Assembly (NCBI RefSeq): GCF_000735455.1
Contig: NZ_JMPS01000067.1
Coordinates: 62,001 to 126,000, forward strand
Direction: 5' to 3'
From: Yokenella regensburgei ATCC 49455
Lineage (GTDB): Bacteria > Pseudomonadota > Gammaproteobacteria > Enterobacterales > Enterobacteriaceae
Length of the DNA stretch: 64,000 nucleotides
Shown piece by piece: positions 20,586 through 28,683 of the stretch. The notes beneath the pieces were generated by a model. That model was not told the DNA's origin. It worked only from the letters and a program-made list of their open reading frames with translations, and ran no database searches. Position numbers and translations under genes: made by a program. Position 1 is the first letter of the stretch. Each line of letters starts with the position of its first letter.

Positions 20586-20944
20586 AAAGAGTGACTCCAG
20601 TCCGCTCCTGACGAAGGCAGAATAGATGAACCACCTTCACGTAGCTACCACCAAATGTAGGGGGAAAATTAATTTTTGGCCTGACTGGGCTTTGAAGTGA
20701 TTCAGGCCATAGCCGGTTGCTCCGCTGCTGATGCACAGTCTGCAGTGCAAAACTTTTTACCGAGAGGTTTGAGCGAGGAGCGGACATTAGCAATTAGTCC
20801 GCAACTGTTGAATGTATTACTAACGCCCTTTTATCTGCACAAAGATTCCAGAAGACATAAAAATTACTTGTTAATGGCACCAATAAGTATTAACTGAATA
20901 AAAAGCTTTAGAATATCATCTAAAGCTTATATTGCACTTTAACA
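20586..20944. other. Intergenic region with GTCCGCT-type repeat remnants
   Basis: No credible gene was found in these 359 bases. They contain copies of the dispersed GTCCGCTCC / GGAGCGGAC motif (about 20600-20608 and 20777-20785) and an AT-rich stretch next to the following foreign-looking gene. This looks like recombined or degenerate spacer DNA. Confidence 0.5.
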
Positions 20945-22696
20945 TTAATGCAGGACTTCATTTAAAGTTGCATTAAAATTCTTCAAGCTCTCAATGACTT
21001 GATCAAATATAAAATCTAAAGCATGGCTATAACCTGATGCCAAAGTAGCACTATCAAAACCAAGACTAGCTAAATGTTCAATGGATTTATTGACTGCTTC
21101 ATGAGCTTCAGCGTTCCTCAAGTCATTATTTATAAATAGAGCTGCTAACGTATGATTGGATGAATTATAATTTGCAAGTTCATTGGCATGTCTTAGCGCG
21201 GATTGCTCTTCATTTTGTTCATTAATAAACCCTGTAAGGTTTAATATTCCTTGCAATAATTTTAGCGTTTGCAATCTTTCAATATCCTTAGCCTTTACAC
21301 CCATAGCAATACTTAATTTCTTTAATGAACCAGTTTTAATCTTATTAATGATCTCGTTTATAGTCTTGCATCTAGCCAGGAAATCTTGCTCTTGCATATC
21401 GATTGAGGCTACATGAGCAAGCTTTTGCAGTACAGGATAGTTTCTAATACCTTCATCATCAAGTTCATCTTTGTTGTATTCAAAAATATCAGAACTCGAC
21501 AGGGGAACATCTAAAACTCTACCCAGAGATACTAGGTTTTCATTAAGCTCAGCTAGTTCTCTAGCAAATCTAAAAGTCTTAGAAACAATATGCTCATCAT
21601 CTAATGAATTAGTATCAATAAGGCTTTGGTCTTTCGCATAATCAAACACATGATATATTTCCTTTTCTGGAACTCCTCGGTAAAGCTCATAAAAAGGTAT
21701 TTTCACTAAGTTTCTACCGACTCTGACACAGTCTCTAAATGCCCATTGCCCGCCATAGCTAGGGTTTGCATGATAGTGATTACCATCAAAAAATGGGATG
21801 GCTTCGTATGTCTTATCTTTCTCATATTTAGTAAGAAAAGCATCATCAACATATACGTATTCGCCACTACGATAATCGGTCGCTCGTGACATTGTCATCG
21901 GTGACTTGTGACCGGGCCATACTAATGTGTTGACGTCTAATTCAAAGCAAAGCTCTGGCTGAACAGATTGAACAGTTCCCCATGCTTGAAGCAATATCCT
22001 ATCTGTATGATCAACTATTTCAAATTCAATCCAAGGAAGTTCGATTCTAAAGTGATTAGAACCTGATAAGAGTTCGAGTACCTCTTTAGTTCGTTCGATA
22101 TAGGCTTCGAAGAAGAAAACTTTTACTCCAACACAACCTTTCATCCATAAATATTTTCTGAGGTAATCATTCCTCATCGTCCATTTAACATCTTTGTTGC
22201 TTTTGAAATAATATTCGCTTGAGACATCGCCTTGTGCGACTCCATATGATGGCGAAGAAACCTCATCAAAAATTACTTTTTGTTCATCATCCCCTATGAG
22301 TCTTGGTTTCAATCCCAGTTTCATCCAGACATCTTCGGCCAAAAAAAAGGAGTAGTGAAGACTTGATCCCCAAGAAGCTACAATATACCCATAACCGGAG
22401 ATAGATATATCTGTACCCCAAGCCCCACCTTTCTCTGTGCAGTCCTGCGTGGAAAATGTGACGACACCTTCACAGGATTCACGTAACACACTTAGATTTG
22501 CGACATCATCCTCGGGAACTACGGCCATGATCATATGAGTGTAATCATAATCATCTTGATATTTATTTCTTTCGTACCGATGGGTTACAGTAACTTCTCG
22601 CTGGGGGTTAGAATTGTCTTCAACAAATAATAGATCCTTTAAACCCTGAGGTATTTGCTCAGCCGGTAAAGGAAGCTTTGATAAATAATCAAGCAC
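20945..22696 (-). CDS. Large unknown protein with C-terminal HEPN-like domain
   Basis: This 583-residue gene begins at GTG 22696, with GGAGG about 9 bases upstream. The N-terminal two thirds are beta-rich with many aromatic residues and match no family I can name. The C-terminal part (from about residue 400) is helical and contains NNDLRNAEAH, where Arg527 and His532 form an RNxxxH motif as in HEPN-domain RNases. HEPN proteins often act in antiphage defence or toxin-antitoxin systems. The gene is visibly more AT-rich than its neighbours and stands alone, which suggests horizontal transfer. Defence is an inference; no partner antitoxin is seen. Confidence 0.75.
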   Translation of the reverse strand: MLDYLSKLPLPAEQIPQGLKDLLFVEDNSNPQREVTVTHRYERNKYQDDYDYTHMIMAVVPEDDVANLSVLRESCEGVVTFSTQDCTEKGGAWGTDISISGYGYIVASWGSSLHYSFFLAEDVWMKLGLKPRLIGDDEQKVIFDEVSSPSYGVAQGDVSSEYYFKSNKDVKWTMRNDYLRKYLWMKGCVGVKVFFFEAYIERTKEVLELLSGSNHFRIELPWIEFEIVDHTDRILLQAWGTVQSVQPELCFELDVNTLVWPGHKSPMTMSRATDYRSGEYVYVDDAFLTKYEKDKTYEAIPFFDGNHYHANPSYGGQWAFRDCVRVGRNLVKIPFYELYRGVPEKEIYHVFDYAKDQSLIDTNSLDDEHIVSKTFRFARELAELNENLVSLGRVLDVPLSSSDIFEYNKDELDDEGIRNYPVLQKLAHVASIDMQEQDFLARCKTINEIINKIKTGSLKKLSIAMGVKAKDIERLQTLKLLQGILNLTGFINEQNEEQSALRHANELANYNSSNHTLAALFINNDLRNAEAHEAVNKSIEHLASLGFDSATLASGYSHALDFIFDQVIESLKNFNATLNEVLH

Positions 22697-22908
22697 TTAA
22701 TAGCCCTCCGTGATAACCATGAGTTTTTGCTAACACAGTAATCATATCCATTTTGGATGGTTTGTGTCTAACCTACTTTTGTCCGTAGAATCATTGCAGG
22801 GCTGTAAAATTTATAAAAACAGAAACTACTATGTACCTGTTGCTGGGTAGCACAGTTATTTTTCAAACTGTCTGCTCTTGGACAGAGCCGACATACACTT
22901 CAAAAAAA

Positions 22909-22930
22909 GAACCCCGTATTTACGGGGTTC
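22909..22930 (-). terminator. Terminator after the 115-residue gene
   Basis: GAACCCCGT and ACGGGGTTC form a 9-bp stem with a 4-base loop. On the minus strand it is followed by a run of seven T, a textbook intrinsic terminator for the gene at 22937-23284. Confidence 0.85.
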
Positions 22931-22936
22931 TGTCAT

Positions 22937-23284
22937 TCAGTTCACAACGATGCGCCGTTGCTGGAGATCCGTTAGCAGATACCGTGACAGGTCGGTGAGG
23001 GCCGGGACCAGATGGCTGATGGCGCTCAGGGTATGGGCAATCTCCTGCGGTGAGGTGACTTCAGCAGTGGTTTTTGCGTTGCTGAGCACATTGCTCAGGA
23101 CGGAAAGGCAGTGGCACAGGCCGTTGCGGCTTTCGTCGCAGCAGTACATTAGCGTCAGGCAGTCTTCATCGCTCATGTCATCAAAGCTGATGCCGGCAAG
23201 TGCGCCCGCCATCATGGAGTAGTGGATGTCTGAAGCAGGGAGTAAATCCGGGCAGGCTTCTGTGGTAGTATCGGCGTTAGCCAT
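22937..23284 (-). CDS. Unknown 115-residue cytoplasmic protein, phage/plasmid-like
   Basis: The start at 23284 has GAGG seven bases upstream and the gene ends in a clean terminator, so it is likely expressed. The product is helical and rich in cysteine (EACPDL, LMYCCDESRNGLCHCL) with no signal or membrane segment and no family I recognise. It is divergent from a small ribbon-helix-helix gene across a spacer with palindromic operator-like sequences. Such pairs are common in prophage or plasmid-derived segments. Confidence 0.65.
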   Translation of the reverse strand: MANADTTTEACPDLLPASDIHYSMMAGALAGISFDDMSDEDCLTLMYCCDESRNGLCHCLSVLSNVLSNAKTTAEVTSPQEIAHTLSAISHLVPALTDLSRYLLTDLQQRRIVVN

Positions 23285-23370
23285 GGCATTACCTCGTTTA
23301 ATGGTGTGGTCAGAGGCCCGGTATGTGTTGCAGCACTGCCGGGTTTCGTTGTTTTATGGTTTCGACGTAT

Positions 23371-23417
23371 GTACCATGGTCGTTACCATGTACAAAAACT
23401 ACTCGTGGTAATTACCA
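23371..23417. promoter_or_regulatory. Palindromic operator cluster abutting the RHH gene
   Basis: The spacer holds CATGGT-cgtt-ACCATG (23375-23390) and a perfect 12-bp palindrome TGGTAATTACCA (23406-23417) that touches the start codon of the ribbon-helix-helix gene. Repeated TACCA/TGGTA half-sites fit binding by an RHH dimer pair. Autoregulation is inferred. Confidence 0.6.
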
Positions 23418-23591
23418 ATGTCAATACCAGAAGAAAAACGATCTCCTCAATATCAGATGCGCCTTCCAGAAAAGTTTCGTGAGCAGTTGGAAGAGGAGGC
23501 GCGTAAAGATGGTGATACATCACTTGCTACGTGGATAAAGCGGATCCTGCGCAAAGAGCTGCACTCTCGCGGCATCGAGCCGAAGGGGTAA
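23418..23591 (+). CDS. Small ribbon-helix-helix DNA-binding protein
   Basis: This 57-residue gene encodes YQMRLPEKFREQLEEEARKD followed by TSLATWIKRILRKEL, a strand-helix-helix pattern typical of Arc/CopG-type DNA-binding proteins. The ATG at 23418 has no Shine-Dalgarno, because the bases before it form the palindrome TGGTAATTACCA. A leaderless or low-level mRNA is possible. The next ATG (23457) would delete the N-terminal arm. It is probably an autoregulator that also controls the divergent 115-residue gene. Confidence 0.68.
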   Translation: MSIPEEKRSPQYQMRLPEKFREQLEEEARKDGDTSLATWIKRILRKELHSRGIEPKG

Positions 23592-23696
23592 ACCACGCCC
23601 GAAGAGACTTCATTACTGCACCTTCCTTATGCGCTTGCGGTCCAAATCGTTATATAGTTGAATGCATAACGAATTGGCGCATGAAAGAGAGTCTCT

Positions 23697-24200
23697 ATGA
23701 ACCTGTATATGTTTTATGTCGGCGGGAATGCCGGAAAATCTAACATCGAAGTCCATGACATTCAGTTTGTGGCGGCCCGTGAGCCGCAAGAAGCCTGGCC
23801 TGCGCTAAGAGAAGCGTGGTTCGGCGATAGCGATAAGATTCATATCGATGGCTACAGCCGCGTGACGTGGGTTGATGGCCATGCGGTTACGCTCTCAGCG
23901 GAACCATCTGCATCGGCAAACCGGTTATTTTTTGTGAACGTCGGCGGCTACCGGCCCGATACGCTGGCAGAGTTACACGCATTTGACCTCTTTGTGGCAG
24001 AAGACGCGCAGCAGGCGAAGCAAAAAGCGCTACAAACCCTGCTGTGCGGCACTTCGCAGCAGCATAAAGACAACCTCAAAGACGTTGACGACTGCCTGCT
24101 GCTGGAAAAGGTGGGGGAGTTATTCATTCATTTAACACCCTGTGCAACAGGGCAGCGTGATGAGCCAGAGTGGCAGGGGTATCAGCCGATTGGTAAATAA
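23697..24200 (+). CDS. DUF1543 family protein
   Basis: This 167-residue protein (MNLYMFYVGGNAGKSNIEVHDIQFVAA...) fits the DUF1543 family, which appears to carry two similar alpha-beta repeats (LYMFYVGG...HDIQFV and LFFVNVGGY...LHAFDLFVA). No catalytic residues are known and its function is unknown. The start has GAGAG upstream. It is not obviously linked to the yajD-like gene 84 bases downstream. Confidence 0.8.
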   Translation: MNLYMFYVGGNAGKSNIEVHDIQFVAAREPQEAWPALREAWFGDSDKIHIDGYSRVTWVDGHAVTLSAEPSASANRLFFVNVGGYRPDTLAELHAFDLFVAEDAQQAKQKALQTLLCGTSQQHKDNLKDVDDCLLLEKVGELFIHLTPCATGQRDEPEWQGYQPIGK

Positions 24201-24284
24201 CACCGGCGATGCCGTAAAGCCTGCTAACAGGCAGGGATGATGTGATAATCTACGCCAATCACTTTATTACAGGTAATCCCGGCA

Positions 24285-24632
24285 ATGGCTCTGATCCCTA
24301 AAAACTACGCGCGGCTGGAAAGCGGCTACCGCGAGAAGGCACTCAAAATCTATCCATGGGTATGCGGACGCTGCGCTCGCGAGTTTGTGTACTCAAACCT
24401 GCGTGAGTTAACCGTTCACCATATCGATCACGATCATACCAATAACCCGGAGGATGGCAGCAACTGGGAGCTTCTGTGCCTGTACTGCCATGACCACGAG
24501 CACTCGAAGTACACCGAGGCGGATCAATACGGTACAACCGTGGTTGCGGGTGAAGATGCACAAAAAGATGTGGGTGCCGCAACCTATAATCCCTTTGCCG
24601 ATTTACAGGCGATGCTGAATAAGAAGAAGTAA
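24285..24632 (+). CDS. yajD: YajD-like HNH nuclease family protein
   Basis: The 115-residue product is very close to E. coli YajD. It has the HNH core LTVHHIDHDHTNNPEDGSNWELLCLYCHDHEHSKY and two CxxC knuckles (CGRC and CLYC) that would bind structural zinc. YajD's cellular role is unknown; the motif supports a metal-dependent DNA endonuclease fold. A hairpin terminator lies about 50 bases after the stop. Confidence 0.9.
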   Translation: MALIPKNYARLESGYREKALKIYPWVCGRCAREFVYSNLRELTVHHIDHDHTNNPEDGSNWELLCLYCHDHEHSKYTEADQYGTTVVAGEDAQKDVGAATYNPFADLQAMLNKKK

Positions 24633-24683
24633 GTAAGGTCTGCCAGCCTCGTAATATTGAGCCGAGCAATTTACCCCTGTCTG

Positions 24684-24703
24684 AGCCTGCTTTCACGCAG
24701 GCT
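24684..24703 (+). terminator. Terminator downstream of yajD
   Basis: AGCCTGC and GCAGGCT form a 7-bp stem with a 6-base loop, followed by TTTGCTTTT. Confidence 0.75.
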
Positions 24704-24891
24704 TTTGCTTTTATTTATGTGTTTAATGTTCCGGGTTTTTTATTATTCCAGGTTGAACATGTTAAACATTCCTAAAACATCCAGTGTAAATGCTTATCAA
24801 TTGCTTTTTGAGTGGTGCATTATAATATTGCACTCCGTCGCCATGAAGGCGAACGGTCAGGAAAATACACTCAGTTAATTAAGGGAATTAT

Positions 24892-25272
24892 ATGAAACTT
24901 TCTACTGTTGTTGCATCTGCTGTACTGGCTGGTTTTAGCTTTGCGGCGAATGCGTCTGCGATTGATAACGTTGCCGTCTATGCGACCGAGAAAGCCAACG
25001 GCTCGATGTTCGTTGCAGGGAAAAGTGCATTTACTAAAACCTTTGATGTGACGATTGCTAACCTGTCCTCCGAAGAGGTGGACCTGTCCAGACTGTGCCT
25101 GAAAGCGTATACCGCGGATAACAAAGCGTTCAAGCTGGATACCGTTGATGAAACGCTCACCGAGGGTAAGCTGAAGGAAGGTAAACCGGTGAAGGGTATC
25201 GCGGTCTTTGCATCTGAAAAAGAAGATGTGATGAAAGCGGGGCTTATCAAGCTTACCGCTGACTGCAAATAA
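24892..25272 (+). CDS. DUF4354 family periplasmic protein
   Basis: A 126-residue secreted protein with a signal peptide cleaved after about residue 23 (FAANASA). The mature protein is beta-rich with one cysteine pair (SRLCLKAY and LTADCK), matching the DUF4354 family of small enterobacterial periplasmic proteins. No function is established for the family. A ribosome-binding site (AAGGGAA) precedes the ATG, and the AT-rich 260-base upstream region probably holds its own promoter. Confidence 0.8.
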   Translation: MKLSTVVASAVLAGFSFAANASAIDNVAVYATEKANGSMFVAGKSAFTKTFDVTIANLSSEEVDLSRLCLKAYTADNKAFKLDTVDETLTEGKLKEGKPVKGIAVFASEKEDVMKAGLIKLTADCK

Positions 25273-25280
25273 TCGTAAGT

Positions 25281-25307
25281 CAGGGGCAGGCGTTTAGCCA
25301 GCCCCTG
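25281..25307. terminator. Bidirectional terminator between convergent genes
   Basis: CAGGGGC and GCCCCTG pair across a 13-base loop between the DUF4354 gene and the convergent SDR gene, with a short CCTGTTT tail on the + side. Confidence 0.55.
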
Positions 25308-25312
25308 CCTGT

Positions 25313-26152
25313 TTACTGCACCTGCCAGACTCCCGTCGCGGCGGCTGCGGTGGTGTAGCGATTAAAATCGCGCGGTGCGCGGCCAAGCCCACGCTGCACG
25401 CCGTCGGTCAGCCGGGCGTTGCGCCCGTCCAGTACGGTGCTGAAGAGATAATCCAGCAGTGCCACCAGGTCTGCAGGCAGCTGCGCTTCACGCAGGTATG
25501 CCACATAATCTTCTACCGGTACCGGCTGATAGTGGATCTCACGCCCGCTCGCGGCGGCGATACGTGCGACGGCCTGCCTGAAGGTCAGCAGCTCCGGCCC
25601 GGTCAGTTCATACAGCGCGTTGCGATGCCCCGGCTGGGTGAGGGCGGCGATCGCCACTTCGGCAATGTCATCCGCATCCACGAACGGCTCCGGGATCTCA
25701 TCCGGCGGCAGCACTACGGTGCCTTCCAGCAGCGAATCCAGAATAAAACTCTCGCTGAAGTTCTGCATAAACCAGCTCGCGCGCAGCACCGTCCAGTCGG
25801 CACCGCTTTGCTGAACCACCTGTTCTGCCTGCTGTGCTTCCTCTTCTCCGCGCCCGCTCAGCAGCACGATTTTCTCCACGCCGCCGTTCACCGCCTGGCG
25901 ACAAAAGGCCTCGACGGTGGCCACCGCCCCCGGCACCGCCAGGTCGGGCTGATAGCTGAGATACACCTTTTTGACTCCCGCGAGGGCGGCAGGCCAGCTG
26001 GCGCTGTCTTCCCAGTCGAACGGAATGGCGGCGCCACGATGCCCCGGGCGCACTGCGAAGCCTGACTGCTGCAAACCTTCCACCACGCGACGACCTGTTT
26101 TGCCGGTGGCACCCAGAACCAGAATCGGTGAAGCACTTTCGTTACTGTTCAT
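25313..26152 (-). CDS. NmrA/HSCARG-like NAD(P)H-binding protein
   Basis: The 279-residue product starts MNSNESASPILVLGATGKTGRRVVEGL, with the GATGKTG dinucleotide motif of atypical SDRs. It has the later LRASWFMQNFSES segment seen in NAD(P)H-binding NmrA-like and ergot-type reductases. The start at 26152 follows GGAGAG; an upstream in-frame ATG (26182) would overlap the promoter. It is divergent from a TetR regulator with 98 bases between, a typical regulator-target pair. The substrate is unknown. Confidence 0.83.
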   Translation of the reverse strand: MNSNESASPILVLGATGKTGRRVVEGLQQSGFAVRPGHRGAAIPFDWEDSASWPAALAGVKKVYLSYQPDLAVPGAVATVEAFCRQAVNGGVEKIVLLSGRGEEEAQQAEQVVQQSGADWTVLRASWFMQNFSESFILDSLLEGTVVLPPDEIPEPFVDADDIAEVAIAALTQPGHRNALYELTGPELLTFRQAVARIAAASGREIHYQPVPVEDYVAYLREAQLPADLVALLDYLFSTVLDGRNARLTDGVQRGLGRAPRDFNRYTTAAAATGVWQVQ

Positions 26153-26250
26153 ACCGTCTCTCCAGATGTGAGCATTGCTCATGTTCTTAAAATATGATAA
26201 ACACTCATATTACTGTCAAGGTGGTTTTTTGGCCGGGTGAGGGGATGCTG

Positions 26251-26880
26251 ATGAATGACAAGCAAAAAAAAATTACGCCGCTGAGGCGTAAGCCCAGCCA
26301 GACGCGCAGCCGCGAGAAGGTGAAGCTTATTCTCGAATGCGCGGTGGCGCTGATTGCGCGTCAGGGCAGCGATGCGATGCGCATGAGCGAAGTGGCGCAG
26401 AACGCCGGGATCTCCATCGGCGCGCTGTATCAGTACTTTCCTGATAAAACCGCGATCGTGCGGATGCTGGCGCAGCGCTATAACCAGGAAGCACGGGTGT
26501 GCATTGAGCAGGGGCTGGCGCAGGCCGAAACGCTGCCGCAGCTGATGGCCGCGTTTAATACTCTCATCGACGAATATTACGCGCTGTTTATCGCCGAACC
26601 GGTGATGCGTGACATCTGGGCGGCAACCCAGACCAGCCAGGCACTGCGGGAAGAAGAGGTGGCGGAGAGCCGTTTAAACGGGGCGCTGCTGGCGGCAGCG
26701 ATCCTGCGCCTGCGGCCTGAGGCCCGCCGCGAACAGGTGGAGCAGGACGCCTTCCTGCTGATGCACCTCGGCGAAGCGACCATGCGGCTTGCGGTCAGCA
26801 CTGGCCCGCAGGAGGGACAGGCGCTGGTGGAAAGCTATAAGCGAATGGCAGAAACGATGCTGGCGGAAACCGGAAGGTAA
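26251..26880 (+). CDS. TetR family transcriptional regulator
   Basis: This 209-residue protein has the TetR N-terminal helix-turn-helix (SEVAQNAGISIGALYQYFPDKTAIV, about residues 40-64) and a variable helical C-terminal domain. The ATG at 26251 was chosen because GAGGGG lies six bases upstream; ATG 26245 and 26194 are also in frame. It is divergent from the NmrA-like gene and probably represses it, perhaps with a small-molecule inducer. Confidence 0.85.
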   Translation: MNDKQKKITPLRRKPSQTRSREKVKLILECAVALIARQGSDAMRMSEVAQNAGISIGALYQYFPDKTAIVRMLAQRYNQEARVCIEQGLAQAETLPQLMAAFNTLIDEYYALFIAEPVMRDIWAATQTSQALREEEVAESRLNGALLAAAILRLRPEARREQVEQDAFLLMHLGEATMRLAVSTGPQEGQALVESYKRMAETMLAETGR

Positions 26881-26895
26881 CCGCCAGCGGTGAGA

Positions 26896-28668
26896 TTACC
26901 CCACCTGAATCGGCGCGGTGGCTTCAAACAGCCACGGACGCGCGCTGCTCTCCACGCGCGGCGAGAGGGTTTCCCGCACCTGCAGGTGATAGTCGTTGAT
27001 CCAGTGCTTCTCCTGAGAGTTCAACAGGTTGAAATCAACCTGGCTTAAGTCAATCGGGATAAGCGTCAGCGACGCAAAGCGGCAGAATCCCGGGCGTGAG
27101 GCGACAATCTCTACCTGGTTTTCAATGCGGATCCCGTACTGATCTGCCAGGTAGTAGCCCGGTTCGATAGTCATGATATTACCGGCGGTGAGCGGCCACG
27201 GACTGACCTTCTTCGCAATACGCTGTGGGCCTTCGTGGATAAGCAGCTGATGCCCCACGCCGTGCCCGGTGCCGTGGTCGAAATCGAGACCCAGCTCCCA
27301 CAGCGGGCGGCGGGCGAAGGCGTCAAGCTGGTGGCCCTGCGTACCGTCCGGGAACTGCAGGGTGATGAGCGACAGGAAGCCCTTCAGCACCGCGGTATAG
27401 TGCAGACGGCGCTGCGGCTCCTGCGGGCCATAGGCCAGCGTACGGGTGGCGTCGGTGGTGCCGTTGCTGTACTGGCCGCCGGAGTCGTTCAGGTAGAAGT
27501 TAGCGCTGGTGATGGCGGCGTTGGTGGCTTCGCTTGAGTGGTAGTGGCACATAGCCGCGTTGCTCGCGGAGGCGGAAATAGTGCCGAAGCTCTGCTCGAT
27601 AAACCCTTCCTGCTGTTCACGAAACGCCAGCTGTCTGGCCTGGGCCTCAAGCTCGGTCAGCGGGTTGCCCGCGGCTTCACGGGCCGGAACCTCATGCGCC
27701 AGCCAGGCCAGGAAATTCACCCACGCCGCGCCGTCTTTACGGTGGCTGTCGCGATAGCCTTCCAGCTCAACGTCGTTCTTGTGCGCCTTGATGAAGGTCA
27801 CCGGGTCGTGCTGCCAGATAACGCTGCCGCCGTGTTCTTCCACCGCAAAGCGCAGGGCCACCGGCGAGTAGTCGGTATCGAGGCAGATATGTTTACCACG
27901 GGCGAGGGCGCTGAGGCGCGGCACAAAGTTGTCCATCGGCAGGATAGTGAGCGACGCGAGCAGGCTTTGCGGCAGGTTCACAGTTTTTTCCTCGTTGACG
28001 AACCACTCCACGTCGCCGTTGCGGCCGAGCAGCGCGAAGGAGAGCGTCACCGGGCTATGGGTGATATCCGCGCCGCGAATGTTCAGCAGCCATGCGATGT
28101 TGTCCGGCTGGGTGATGGCGAGGTAGTCTGCGCCGCTCTGCTCAAGCTCCACCGCGACCCGGGCGCGTTTGGCACTGCTGCTTTCGCCGCTGATGCTGTC
28201 CGGCATCAGGCGGAATGGGGCCTTTGGCGGTGCCGGGCGGTCGTGCCAGATGGCGTTGAACGGGCACTCGGCCAGCGGAACCAGCTCGCAGTGGGTCTCT
28301 TTCAGCTCTTCATACTGGCTGTTGACCATTAGCATCGGGTCAAAGGCAATACGGCTACCGGCAGGCACGAGGGTGTTGAGAAGCGCTTCCAGCGGCTCAT
28401 TATGCAGATGGTGGATCTCCCAGGCGCTTAAATCCACCTCATTGCGCACCTGTACCTGATAGCGGCCATCAACAAAAATCAGCGCTTTGTCGCGCAGCAC
28501 CAGCGCCTGCCCGGCAGAGCCGGTGAAACCGGTAAGCCAGGCCAGGCACTCGTCGTGCGGCGCGCTGTACTCACTTTGAAACGCATCGGCGCGGGGAACA
28601 ATCATCCCGTCCAGATTCTGTGCCTGTAGCAGAGAACGCAGGGCGGAGAGCGGGCTCGTTGTTGTCAT
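26896..28668 (-). CDS. Aminopeptidase P family metallopeptidase (M24B)
   Basis: A 590-residue Xaa-Pro aminopeptidase-like enzyme of the long three-domain type, with two creatinase-like N-terminal domains and a pita-bread catalytic domain. The metal ligands are recognisable: two aspartates around LNDSGGQYSNGTTDATRT, a histidine in HGVGHQLLIHEGP, and glutamates in MTIEPGYY and RIENQVEIV. It removes N-terminal residues next to proline, presumably in the cytoplasm. This long form differs from the roughly 440-residue PepP of E. coli. GGAG lies upstream of the ATG, and amn precedes it by 15 bases on the same strand. Confidence 0.9.
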   Translation of the reverse strand: MTTTSPLSALRSLLQAQNLDGMIVPRADAFQSEYSAPHDECLAWLTGFTGSAGQALVLRDKALIFVDGRYQVQVRNEVDLSAWEIHHLHNEPLEALLNTLVPAGSRIAFDPMLMVNSQYEELKETHCELVPLAECPFNAIWHDRPAPPKAPFRLMPDSISGESSSAKRARVAVELEQSGADYLAITQPDNIAWLLNIRGADITHSPVTLSFALLGRNGDVEWFVNEEKTVNLPQSLLASLTILPMDNFVPRLSALARGKHICLDTDYSPVALRFAVEEHGGSVIWQHDPVTFIKAHKNDVELEGYRDSHRKDGAAWVNFLAWLAHEVPAREAAGNPLTELEAQARQLAFREQQEGFIEQSFGTISASASNAAMCHYHSSEATNAAITSANFYLNDSGGQYSNGTTDATRTLAYGPQEPQRRLHYTAVLKGFLSLITLQFPDGTQGHQLDAFARRPLWELGLDFDHGTGHGVGHQLLIHEGPQRIAKKVSPWPLTAGNIMTIEPGYYLADQYGIRIENQVEIVASRPGFCRFASLTLIPIDLSQVDFNLLNSQEKHWINDYHLQVRETLSPRVESSARPWLFEATAPIQVG

Positions 28669-28683
28669 TATTTCTCCAGTGGA

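Noticed and set aside
20697..20897. 66-residue plus-strand frame beside the HEPN gene as a possible antitoxin
   Set aside because: It runs through the GTCCGC repeat region, lacks a ribosome-binding site and shows no protein-like composition.
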